Positions 36,678 to 48,573 of a stretch of DNA of 64,000 nucleotides are shown here, one piece after another. This DNA comes from Toxonevra muliebris (lineage: Eukaryota; Arthropoda; Insecta; Diptera; Pallopteridae): assembly GCA_963691655.1 (NCBI GenBank), contig OY829326.1, forward strand, positions 38,157,989-38,221,988, written 5' to 3'. The translations under genes and the position numbers were made by a program. Below the pieces are notes generated by a model, which was given only the letters and a program-made list of their open reading frames with translations, made no database searches and was not told the origin of the DNA. Positions within the stretch are counted from its first letter, which is position 1, and each line of letters begins with the position of its first letter.

Positions 36678-38821
36678 ATGGAAAAGCATCGGACGGCGGA
36701 GTTGTCGCAGCAGCCAAGAATTGAAGTCTCACTACCACCGCAAACGCAATCATCAACTGCTGATGATAATGCAACAACAAAATCTCCCGTAGAACGCAAA
36801 TGCACAATATGCGCTCAAAAGTTCGCAAGTCTGCAGGAATGTCTAAGGCATGAGCTGCTCAAGCACAGCGTGCAAAACAAGCGGCCGCAGAAGACGCTGC
36901 GAAGCAAAGTGCACTCAATTTTGAAGTCTTTAAATGACGACAATGAGCAGCTACGACAAAATCAAATTCATAAGGCTCTGAGCAATTGCGAGCCAGGCAA
37001 CGAGCTTCTAACGATTTTTCAATATCATCGCATGAACGTCGAAAATCTAGAAATGGTATACTCTCGCATTATCTCGTGTCTCCACGACGAACTGAAATCA
37101 ATTTCCGGACAGCTGAAGATTTACGCCTTTGGCTCAATTGCCACAGGGTTAGCATTGAGAGGTAAGAGTGATTGACGACGTATGAGCAAACATTCGCTGT
37201 TAATAAAATTTTCATTTCTTTTTAACAGATAGCGATATCGATCTCTATATTGAAGAAGCGCATGATTTAATTGATCCCAATTTGCCCACGGGTCGATTCC
37301 GGTCTAGTTCATATCACCGTAGCAACTTCAACAAAATTAACAAACAACTGCATCGCAGTCACTGCTTCGACGAAGTGATCGGTATTCGTCAAGCACGTGT
37401 GCCCATCATCAAATGCAAGCATAAACCCACAGGATTCAGTCTTGATATAAATTTATCTTGCCCGAGTAGCGTGTATAATACCAATTTTCTACGTGATATT
37501 TTGGGTTATGACGTACGACTGAATGATCTGATGATCTTCTTAAAGATTTGGGCCAAGCAATTAAAACTTATCGGTCATGGAAACATGACTAGCTACTGCC
37601 TCATAACACTTGTAATATTCTACATACAGCAGCCGCAGCCCAACCATCCAGCACTACTACCTCCTGTAAAAACATTACAGAAAAACCTGCAACCTATTAT
37701 GGTTTTGGGAGTAAATTATGCCTACAATCTAAAAAGTTGTGAGCAAATGCGCCCACTGCCACAAAACCTGAAAATTCTCGATTTAATCAAAGGATTCTTC
37801 GCATTCTATAAAGAATTTAATTTCGAAAAATTAATAATTGCTCCTTATTTGGGACGCGCATTGCCACTAGAGGAATTTAAGGCAAGTGATGACTATTATC
37901 GCGATTATCATAGTCAGTTGCAGGCAATGTCCTTTTTTGCAACAGCAGATCCGCTACATGTGAGTGCGAGTACTTTAAACTTGATCATACCATCAAACTT
38001 CATATATTTATTTGTTTCTATAGACTGAGCGTTGCATGTGTGTGCAGGATCCATTTTGTCTCAATCATAATGTAGCCAAGTCGATGTCGCCCCCTAATCT
38101 AGAATATTTTCGTAAATGTCTGCAATATGCGCTGCCTATATGCGAAAATAAGGAAATAAAAAGTGATGCACAACTCTATGAGGCTTTACTCTATGACATT
38201 GTTGAGCAGATTGCACAAGCAGTTGAACTGGATAAAGATCAATCATGGAATAGCAGTAGCAACTTACCAAATGAACTCAATTATCGTTTTACTCCCTGCC
38301 GTACCGAGATGCGTGCGCTGGCTATACATTCACAAATCAGCGACCGGCAAGAGCTAAATGATCTGTGGGTGAAAAAATATATTGAGGTTATTACTGAAAT
38401 TATTACCGAAATTTATGGACTAGAAATGCAATCGGCTTCGCCAACACATCGTGACAAACATCAGCGTCTAGAGAATTCGGATCGTACACATGCCTGGCTA
38501 CTCAGCGGTTCGGTTGACTTATGGTCTGGACGTTTGCATCAGCGCCGAAGCAATCAGAATTTCATGGACTATCAACGTGAACAAACGAAGACGTTCAAAA
38601 ACAATCGACGTCAAAATTCCGCGTACGCTGTGCACCTGAGTGCACTCCTCACCCTAAACATTATCTGCGATTCAACGGCCATTGAGCTGATTGTGATACC
38701 ACGTGAATCGAAAGCGATGGGGCTGTGTAAAAAAGATCCATTACGTAAATTCTTTACAATGTTTAAGTGTAGCATGCAAAATTTTAACCTGAAGGAAAAG
38801 TTACAATCTGATACAAATTGA
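36678..38821 (+). CDS. Terminal uridylyltransferase / non-canonical poly(A) polymerase-like nucleotidyltransferase
   Basis: Exons 36678-37161, 37229-37959 and 38024-38821; GT-AG introns of 67 and 64 bases; 670 residues. The N-terminus has one C2H2 zinc finger (Cys42, Cys45, His58, His63). The catalytic palm follows: FGSIATGLALRDSDIDLYI at 151-169 gives the GS motif and the Asp164/Asp166 metal pair, and FSLDINLS gives the third carboxylate, Asp234. The PAP-associated domain follows (LNDLMIFLKIWAKQ, GNMTSYCLITLVIFYIQ). Such enzymes add U or A to RNA 3' ends without a template; the zinc finger plus this core resembles the U6 snRNA uridylyltransferase TUT1 (inference). An in-frame ATG upstream at 36606 exists but the acceptor at 36677 argues for 36678. 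The Gln/Arg-rich C-terminal third is not recognised. Confidence 0.9.
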
Positions 38822-41032
38822 AACAAGGAACTCGAAAACGCTGGCGGAAATGCGACATATCTTTGACTGGTTGAACATGTTTTGTAAATTACTGCAGATA
38901 ATGAGTTTGTTTCATTAGAATTTTCTCATGTGAAATTAATTTTTGTGTATTTTATATTATTTACATTAACAAACATGATATATAATAGTTTATATACGTT
39001 CGGTAACGTACTTTCTTTTATTTCATTTTTTTAGTACTTTCTGTAGGCACATAATTCTACACCTACGATTTTATTATATAAAATAAATGATTTATCTGAT
39101 TATATTTTAATTATTGATTGATTAACACAATAAAAATATTCTCAGTTTTTGAATTTTCTTTAAAAGTTACATTGTCTCTTTTTTGAAAGTTAATTGATTA
39201 TAGCAGAATGAAATAAAAAAAAAATAAATAAAAATAATTTATTTAAATATATACTCAAAATTTTATATTTTGTGTGTTATAAACATTTGTTTCAGTCTGT
39301 TGAAGACATGGATTTAATAGTTTTGTGATGCGTCTACTTCATTTTTTTTCCTTTATAAATTTTTGAATTGTGGCAACTCCAGAGCCCAAATATGTAAAAA
39401 TGTATAGTATTACTACCTTTTTTTGAATTTATGTAATTATAGGTACCGATAAGTATATACGAATTTGATATTTTTTTTTATTCTTTTTGAAATCTTACAA
39501 GCGTTAAGTCGCATTCTCTCTTCATTTCTTACTTGAATTTTCTTTCATATATAAAATTATTTCTACCAATTATTTCTACTACTGAATTTATTCACAATTA
39601 ATAAATTATAACTGAAAATTGTTCCTGAACAATTACATTCAACTCGCGCAGTTTTCATTTATCTCATCGAGCAAGTATCCCAAACTTGCACACAGTCTTA
39701 CAGAACAGGTTGGCAAGTGCTCCAGCACCAGACTGCATAATATAGACTATTAATTACCATTTAAAAATTAAATCAATAAATTAATAAAATTTCGAAGTTT
39801 AGAAAAATATTTAAGAACTACTTCTCTATCTGAGAGAATGAGCTGACCAACAGTGCAACAAGTATGCATACTCTTACACAAAATCAGGAGCAAAAAAGTT
39901 TCGCTGGGATCAAATATTTTTATTAATTTTCATGAACTCCTCCAAAAAAAAGTTATGCACCTTCTGGCTAAGTAAAACCTAATAACTTGAAATCATGAAA
40001 TGCAGTTTATGAGTTAGCAATAAGAAATAAGTTTTTAAATGTATTTTTAATCAATTTCCAAAGTTGCGTACAGATATTCAAGAGATGTTAAGGGGAAATC
40101 ACCCTACGTAAGTAAAGCTCTTATGGCCTGTGCCCACAACCTACTCAAGACATCGTCATAAACACCCAGTTGATCTTTTTTTTGTGCGATTAGCACAAAT
40201 ATCCAGTATTCGACCAACACGAGAGTAATTGTGGCATATAATGAAATTGGAAATCAACCAAATGATTTTACATTTCATACTAAAGGTTTCTACTAATTTT
40301 ACCTTATAAAAAAATAACGAAAAAAATTAAACAAATTTTAGATATTGAAAAATAAACTTTATATTTATTAAATACTAATTTAAATTTTAAAGTATTTTTT
40401 ACAAATCACAGTATTTTAGCATTTATTAATTCATTTTGTTAGCTTTAATAACTACATTTTTAGTTTTCATTTCGTCTACTATAATTCAGCTAAAGCATTT
40501 TGTATTTTGGCAAGCGTCTATCAAAAGATATTTAATTGGACCATTTCTCATTTATTCTATACGAGTACATATATGCACATGTGTAAGTATATATGTCTAT
40601 GCATTCATATAGTACAAATATATGGATTGAATAAAAAAGAACAAATTAATTTAAATTCAATTGAATTGATATTTACGGGTATATATGGGGATTTATTATG
40701 GTGCTTAAAAATAAATATATTTCATTCAAACAATTGAGCAACAAATGTAGGTAAATATGTAAAAAACTATTTTGAGGCTAATATTCGAAAATACTATGTA
40801 TATATATACGATTATACTAAGCAAAATTTGGCATAATATTCAATAAGAGGTTCTCAACAATGGAAATACACAAGATTCAGAAAATATATACATAAATACA
40901 TACATACAATATTATGAACAAATATTTAGGGATCTTAATTATAATTAAATAAATAATTATTTATTGTAGTTCTATCCACAGTTAAGTTAATCTCACCCAG
41001 GTTGATTTTTTGACAAGACGACTTCGTCATTC
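38822..41032. other. Convergent intergenic region
   Basis: 3' flanks of two convergent genes. AATAAA near 39080 on the plus strand, and on the minus strand near 40961, could be poly(A) signals for the nucleotidyltransferase and DUF229 genes. The rest is AT-rich with TA/CA simple repeats. No gene or clear transposon is seen. Confidence 0.5.
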
Positions 41033-44000
41033 TTATATTGGTATTCGAGGAATCTTATGGTTTTTTTTCTTTTTACGACAGGAGCAATACTTTTTTGCAC
41101 CTCCATCCTCCACGCACGCCGAGTCGCTGCTGTACGAATTCAAGCGGCTTATTTCCCCAGTTATCTCAAATGCTTCAGTGACTGCACTATAACGTACAGT
41201 TGTTTCAAATAGAGCCTTGTTGGGCTTGGTATGAAATATGATGCGATAAGTCTCCAAGGAACTATTACCATATTGCTGTTGCTGGGGCATCTGCTGTGCA
41301 CGATAAGCATTTTCGACATTATTGAATTGAAGTGGTACGCACAGGTTGGCCAGCGAACCGTTGTGGAAATGTGCCACATAATCGTTGATGTAGTCAATTG
41401 TAAGCTTGGCGAGCTTATGTATAGTCTTTGAATTCTTATAGATACTTTGATATGGAATGCATGTGCACCAGTGATCTTCAATGGCGATATCGTCGCATGA
41501 TCGATTATGTGGCACAGGTTCTAGTAGTGTTTGACAACGTGCGCAATCTTCGGCAGGGCGTAGTAATTCTTTGTTCGTGACACGTTTCGACATAGCCAAC
41601 ACATGTTTCAGTGTCATATGCAAATCGTACGGATTCGTTAAACGATTCTTATTCACACTTAATGCATTTACAAATTCAGGATGGGCCTGCTTCAAACTTT
41701 GTGGCAGCCAAAGAAACATGAATGGCAAACGCTCCTCCAAATGTCCGGAGAGTGTTTTACGCGTTGGTCCAAAACGCATGCCATGATCGCTGAAAAATAT
41801 CACTATGGTGTTATTGAGTGTATTAAGTTCGGCGAATTTCTTAAGATAATCCACTATACGCTCATCCATCGATGAACAATCGCTGATGGCATTGTGGCTA
41901 AATGTGTTCGTCCAGAACAGACCAAAGAAGGGATCATTCTTAAAACGTGAAGCCAGTTCTATTGCGTAATCATAAATGAATTCAGCCGAATGTTTATAAC
42001 CGAGGCAGTAAATTAAGTTTGATTTTAGCTTCACGTGCAGATGCTTTTCAGCACTCAGCAAAAAAGGGCGCAAATAGAAATCGACTGGCTGCTTTTCGAA
42101 TCCCACTTTTAAATAGTTGAATGTATTAATGGAAGCTTCGTCCTCGGCATATGCCGTCACGTAACCGTGATCGCGAAATGTATGCCATATGAATGGGCAA
42201 TTGTCCAATCCATGTAATACTGTAGGTGGACATTTACTAAAAGCGTTCGTTTTGTTCCGCCCGGTTAGCACAGCCATGAGATTGGGAAATGTATTGTCGT
42301 CGATCTGTAAAAAACAATAAAGAAAAAATTATTTAGGTACCCATGTGAACAGTATTAATATTTCTTAAGTATGCATGTGAATTAATATTTCAAACCTTAT
42401 TGTAACCGCTCATTTCGAACCATTCATTGTCGTACAGGTACTGTGCCGTCTTTGGCATAGCGCGTATTAAATTTATGCGCGATATGCTATCTATACCGAT
42501 CATGAGCACACTAGGTGGCCTTTGCTGCTGACTGGGATTGGTGTTGTTATCATTGTCTTTTTGTTTCCACATATCGAGACGCTCTCGTAGATCGTGGCGT
42601 TCGGGCATCATAGCATGCCCGTTTATATAAATTTCTTTCTTTTTGACGTGACATTTCACCAGAATATTGTCTATAGTTGGTGCCAATTTGGTCTTCTTTT
42701 TGAAGCTCATGCATTCGCTTAAACTGTGACGAATCCATAAATAAATATAAATCAATGAATTTATTGTAAATTTAAGAAATTTGTTTAAGTACAAAAAGAA
42801 CGACAATTGTTATTAGTAGCTTAACCAGGGGGCTGAAACAACCCACAAAATAAATTTCTTGATAGGTTAACAATTTACGAGTAAGCTAAGCCTTTTAAGG
42901 TTTTAAGGTAAAGTGATCTGAATACGAAAATTGTAAAAAGTAAGTAACATTTATGTCTTTCTTCATCCAAAAAACAATAAATAACTTACCTTACATCTTT
43001 ATCGGCATTGATTCCAGTGGAATTACGTTCAATCGACTGAAAGCAACAGTCCATTACACCCGATTTACTGTACGATGAAATTCTATCCTCATTGATTCGC
43101 AGAACATATTGTTTCGTCTTTTCATCATAACTGACACTTGTCAGAGGTTTTTTTGTGGAACATGGTTTATATTTCTCACGTTTGAAGAACTTCATTATCT
43201 CAGGTTGATATGGATCAATGTTAGGCATTTTACATCGTTCACTCCATACGAGATATTCTGATGATGTAGCGTTCGTCATTGATGGATCAACAGCAGCAGT
43301 TAAGTTGGTATTAGTGACGACGACAGTGGCGTTGTGTGAAAGCAGGGAGGAGGAAGACGTGGAGGAAGAATTTGTATGAGAAATTTGTTTAGGAGCAATA
43401 TTTTGTATTGCATTTACTGTAAGATTAACAGCAGAAGCAAAATTAGCAGCTGTACCAGTAGCAGAAGAATTATTAGATGATGTGACCAGCGGTTGTGATT
43501 TAGTAAGTTTTCTTGCTTCATCATTATCATCATCATCAACAACAATATTTGATGCTATTGTATACAGTTTTTTGGCTGCAACTGTTGCTAAGGTTGATAT
43601 TTTGTCCCAATTGTGTTGCATCGCCGTTTTGTTTTTATCCGCTACGGATACTTGACTTGCTTCTGTTGTCACATCTTTATCGGATAATAAGCACGATGAC
43701 GACAGGCATGCATCACATTACACATCATCATTACAACAGTTTAGACGTTGATACACACACAGAGAGACACAGTGCAATTAATCAATTAAAAAATCAGTCA
43801 AAAAATTAGTTGCAAATCAAAATAATAACGAGATACAAATTTTGTTGAGTATAAAGGCAGGCAGATGAATGAATCGCATTATTCCAATTTTTTGTTTACT
43901 TAAATAAAATTTTTTGTTTAGTAGCAAAACGAAGAATAACAATCTCATGCAAAAACAAAAAAAAAAAAAAAAATAACAAATACATTTAAATAAAATAAAT

Positions 44001-45346
44001 TAGAAGTAGAAAATATCACTGTGATAACACATTTTGATCCATTCAAGATAACTTAAACTTTTCTCCTTATTTTTTGCTTACTTTTAACAAATTGAGTACA
44101 TAGATTACGATGATAATACTCTCTACATAAAATATAATCTGCTTAAACGGTCAAAAAAGTGTGCGCACAGTGTAATTTATTAGCAAAAATAATAAAAATA
44201 AAAAACAACAAAAATACTACATATTTACAAATGTGGTGTTATTTATCTGAATAATCAGAATTATGCTACATCCCAGTCGGAAATCCCAGCATCCTTTACC
44301 AAGGCACTAATGACAATTTTTGTTGCCTAGCTTGTCAGTAACAAAATTTTTCTGAAAAATATTTTTTCCATGTCTCATGAAAAAATCAGCAATAAAAATT
44401 TGTGAGCAATTATTATTTTTTAGGTGAATAGCATTCAACAAAAAGTTTCAGACTCGTGTTCTACATAAAATACGAGACCAGTGATTTCGTCGATAAAAGA
44501 GTCAACTATTAAATGGTTTTTAGTAAAATTTTTCGGAGATTTTGCCAGCTGTATTTCAGTCGGTATAGTGTTTAGTTTCTATACGGAAAGTGTCAATCCC
44601 ATGATTAGAGAAAATAATTTACTTTGTTTCCTAATCCTGGATAATGAATGAGTCAAGGTAAACATTTTACACATCGATGACATAACTGATGATAATTTCA
44701 TCCTGCATATCAGTTAATATTATTAACATATGGCATGCCACTAACAGAATCATTCACGACAAAGCTGAAATTCGATATAGTTTATCGACAGTATGAACAA
44801 GTCAGTAATACGATTTGGATTTGTTCTGAAGGATTGAAAAGATTTGCGACTGGGATATTAAAAAAACTACAAAACAAAACTAAATTATTTACAAATTCCT
44901 CACTTACACTCACCTTTCATTCCCGGCACATGGGAATAGTGCACCACGGGAATACGTTCATCCATATCATCTTTTACTAACGTTGAATTTACATATAGTA
45001 TTAACAGTGCCACACCCAATAAAGCCAGACATTGCTTACGTCTCAATAATCTCCATGACCATGTGACATATTTAGTTGATTTTGAATGCCCATGTGTACG
45101 CAATTGATTCTGCCATGACTCTGATGGTCGACGTGCCGCACGCGTTGCGAGGATAATAGAAGTCTGATTCGTTTTCGTCGTCGCCGCTGTACAATTAGCA
45201 ACTGAATTCGAAGATGCTGTTCTTGCTGCTGTTGACGCAACATCATTATCGTCTTCATCATCTTCGCTTTCATAGACTCCAACGCCATCCAAGAGAGGAC
45301 ACGTTTCTTTCGAATTTTGCTTCAAATTATTTGCTGTATTCACCAT
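41033..45346 (-). CDS. DUF229 sulfatase-like type II membrane protein
   Basis: Four exons: 44914-45346, 42990-43674, 42396-42723 and 41033-42304, all GT-AG with matching phases, 905 residues. The N-terminus is acidic and low-complexity (SEDDEDDND), then basic residues precede a single hydrophobic anchor at about 106-119 (CLALLGVALLILYV), so the bulk should be luminal or extracellular. Residues 145-300 are Ser/Thr/Asn-rich with many NxS/T sites. The DUF229 domain (alkaline-phosphatase/sulfatase fold) covers about 380-840: VLMIGIDSISRIN with Asp451, NTFPNLMAVLTG with Thr487, and FFSDHGMRFG with Asp655-His656. These are the expected metal-site and nucleophile regions, so an active hydrolase is possible, but the substrate of the family is unknown. 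The C-terminus ends in a Lys-rich tail. The exon 2 acceptor has a weak pyrimidine tract. Confidence 0.92.
43675..44913 (-). other. First intron of the DUF229 gene
   Basis: 1.24 kb intron bounded by gtgagt and aag. It holds an (A)18 run near 43956 and short AT-rich sequence, with a small minus/plus pair of repeated GACAAGxxAxTA-like words. No gene is seen. Confidence 0.5.
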
Positions 45347-46899
45347 ATTCCAAACACTCGCTTAATGTGATAGTGACGCCAAACATGCTTATTATAGTAT
45401 ACTGTAACAATAATAAAAGAAAAGTGGAATTCCTTTTAATTTACATAATTTTTCCAAAGTCATGCGTAAGTAAATGTGGTAGTAAATTAAAGCATCAGTA
45501 AAATGCTACAATAATTAATTTGTGTTTATTTTTATATCCTCCGTGGCCGTCATTAGCTCATGCGCCAATGCATTCGCTTATTTCGCCTGAAGTTATTATA
45601 AAAAGCCAAATTAATTAAAATACGACTTAATCTTATGGTTGCTGCCAATTTCTCTTGCTTTTCTCATTATTTACATTACATATGATTGTTTACATTAAAG
45701 GTCCTCGTGTAAACTCATCTTCTAAAATGCCTTGCAAACTGTATAAACTAGAGATGTCACGAAATTTTAAGTCGAATTGCCGAAATTTAAATGGACATCA
45801 TATCAACTTAAAATAGATGAATCTTACGCGCTTTTGAAGTGTAACAGTGAAAAAAGATGAAAAATCTGTGTCTTTTATGGTTTTCAAAATGTATTGCAAA
45901 TGGAAATTTTTTAATTTATGGAAGTAGTTTTTTTTTGCGCTCGGCATAAAATTCTCCTCCAAAAATGTGTGAAGTAGTTAGTAGACCAATAAACATTTCA
46001 TATATTTTTTTCCATTTGAAGTTTCTCACAAATTTTGACAAGTTTATATACTTATGAACTTACAAGGAGTTTACATGATTCCCCCTATTCTAGTCTATTT
46101 TTCTATCTCATAGAAAATATGTATTAGACATTGACTGATCATACTTTGTGTATAGTAGATAAAATCTATTATTGTTTACGCCCCTGGAAGAATTGTTTAA
46201 TTTCTGAGTAGGCTCTCGCTAGGTTTATTTTGTAGCATTTGAGTTTTTTGCCTTTGGTAGATTTCTCGAGTGGCGTTGCTTGACAACTCCATTAATTTAT
46301 TATTTGGTTAGTTTTTAACCTAGTAATTTTCCAACTAAAGCCTCACGGGGAACTATTCAACTACCTGTCTAGCCTAGTTTATCATCGACACAAACTAATT
46401 AAAACTATACATTTCTTCTTCTACTGAAACCAACTTGCAATCTTCATTTAATATTTATTTAGTACATACATAAATTTATTAAATTTCACAGTAGTGTAGT
46501 CATATGTATTTTAATTGACTTATGAGGTCACCGTGAATGAGAATCTAATATTTTAGAAGAATGCTTGAATCTATCACAACAGAAGATTGAAATGATTACA
46601 GTTACTCACAAGAGTAGACATTCAGGTGATTTGCATTATTTATTTAGAAATACCAGAGCCAGGAAATATTGTTTGAAAAAAAAAAACATTATAATATTTA
46701 CAGTTATATGTAGGTATGAAATGCAGGAACCCTGCACAAATCACATTCATCATCAGTTCAATTTGGTACCTAGCGGTTTAAATCAGATTGCTTGTCAGAT
46801 AATGATTGGATACGTAGTTCCATCTTAAGCCTTAAACCACGTTATAAACGATAAATAAATAAATAGAATGAAAAGTAAACAAAAGTAAACAGAAAGAGC
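45347..46899. other. 5' flank of the DUF229 gene and AT-rich intergenic DNA
   Basis: The first 100-200 bases upstream of 45346 should carry the promoter and 5' UTR of the DUF229 gene. Beyond that I see no gene, only AT-rich sequence. Confidence 0.45.
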
Positions 46900-47166
46900 T
46901 GTAGGCAGCTGGTGGGATTATACACTTCTCTTGGGCCAAACATTTGAATATGATTAGCCTGGGAGCTAGTGCCTTCTGTGCTTCCTGTGGTTTGGAGGAA
47001 GAATATGAAGAGACGGCAGACCACTTTCTTAGTGTCTGCACCGCTTTCTGCCAGATCAGAGTAAGCTTATTTGGCACTGGAGTGTTGGGAGGCGAACACC
47101 TGAGCTCTTTAGCACGGCAGGATATGTATAGATTTATTAATAAATCAGGTAGATTTAAAGAATAGC
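46900..47166 (+). pseudogene. Non-LTR retrotransposon ORF2 C-terminal fragment
   Basis: The plus-strand frame 46944-47165 reads ASAFCASCGLEEEYEETADH then FLSVCTAFCQIRVSLFG and ends MYRFINKSGRFKE followed by a stop. This CxxC...H...C pattern followed by an LFG block and an FINxSGRF terminus is the usual C-terminus of Jockey/I-type ORF2 proteins. The natural stop seems present. Upstream sequence (LLGQTFEYD) belongs to the same protein in another frame. Only the terminal 80 or so residues survive. Confidence 0.75.
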
Positions 47167-47518
47167 AAAAGGGAACACAGGATATAGTACAATGGACGCA
47201 AAACTTGTCTGAGTGCTGTATTCTTGAATACTTATTTTGCTGTTCCAACAAAAAAAAAGAAAACAAGTGAGGAATGAGTTGTGTTCAAAAATTGTGCTGA
47301 GAGAATTCTCACAAAAATTCAGTAATAGGGCTTTAGTTTATAATGATGGGTGGATGGATGCCAGATCCCCGAAATGTGTTTTTTCCATTAATATTGAGTT
47401 AAATATATCGCATAATCAAATATTCACCAATTTTGTTTTCACGAAATAACAATTTTTGGCATTCGATATTATCTCAGAATATAAGGGAATTTCTGACCAC
47501 TTTTTAATCATTAACTCC

Positions 47519-48573
47519 ATTACCACTAAACAATTAGTGGTAGTTCAAATCAGAACTAACTATCACTAAACGTTCCAGTGGTAGTGTAAATCAAACCTAA
47601 TCTCATTCCGCTAAAAGAAGTTCAGAGGAATATACGAGAGCACGTAAAATAACTTAAAAATCCAGACCATGTTATAATACTGCTTGAACCAACAAACTAC
47701 TCACCCGAATCCGTACTGATTTAGTAAAACTAAATGCTGTCAATACGAATCTCTGGACAATAGGGGTTCATGCATCTAAAATGAGCATCTCTTTCAACAA
47801 CCTTTGCCACAGTGACAACGATAGCAGTGAGAATGAAACCTTCAAATATTTACTGTGTAAGTGCCCGGCCCTTGCGAACATCAGACTCCGTCTAGGGGGC
47901 AAACCATTTTTAAACATCCTGAAAGATTTTTCGCAGTAGACTTCGAGAAACTTATCATGTTCTTAAACCAAACAAAATGGATATAACAACGTTGGTAAAT
48001 CTTTATCCGAAATTAAACATCTGTCATATCAGGATTTTGTGGTATTAGAGTGGTACCAACATGTTAATTGGACCGAGATGCATGCGACACACTCGATCAT
48101 CACTCTTGCCTGATCTAACAACTAAATGTTTAGTGGTAATTAAAATCAAATCCGACTACCATTAAACGATTAGTGGTAGTAGAAATCAAACCCTATTACC
48201 AATAAAAGTATAGCCATAAAGGGTAGAGTTCAATTGCCAAGTTAAAGGAAGTGCAAATTGAATTACACTATTTAATGTTCGTACAATAGTGATGTTAAGA
48301 TGGTCACTCCAAAGCCTTATATACATTTTTTTCATTACCCTAAAAGACAAATCTGGCAAATATATGAATATGCAAAAAGAAGAATACAAAATATGCTTCG
48401 CACTGCAGTATTCAGCTAATTATGGCAAAACAATTTGCTTTCCTATGTATTTTGCAGTCTGGGGATTTAGTCATTCAATTTCTTTACTATATTTCTTACT
48501 CAAATCCCACTGTCTCTAAATATTTAGAGGTAGTTAAAACCAGATCCCATTACCACTAAACATTTAATGATAA
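47519..48573. repeat. Three pairs of palindromic repeats (CACTAAAC..TTAGTGG type)
   Basis: Units of the form ATTACCACTAAAC-N-TTAGTGGTAGTT, each itself a palindrome, occur in pairs with about 40-base spacing: 47519-47545 and 47559-47585; 48119-48140 and 48155-48180; 48510-48536 and 48549-48573. A linker like AAATCAAA(C/T)CC follows most units. Intervals between pairs are about 530 and 330 bases; the first holds a retrotransposon fragment. No known family comes to mind. Confidence 0.7.
47700..48110 (+). pseudogene. Second non-LTR retrotransposon ORF2 C-terminal fragment
   Basis: The plus strand reads HASKMSISFNNLCHSDNDSS, then FKYLLCKCPALANIRLRLGG at 47841-47900, then, after a stop, KQNGYNNV. 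The CxxC...H/YLLCxCPALAxIRxxxLG pattern is the ORF2 C-terminal zinc-like motif. It has the same orientation as the fragment at 46900 but differs in sequence, so it is a separate insertion or a different family. Its position between palindromic repeat pairs is notable. Confidence 0.75.

Noticed and set aside
41231..41875. Several plus-strand frames of 64-71 codons
   Set aside because: Antisense shadows of the large DUF229 exon 4.
43513..43809. 98-codon plus-strand frame rich in His and Leu
   Set aside because: It is the antisense shadow of the DUF229 exon 2 Ser/Asn-rich region plus intron sequence.
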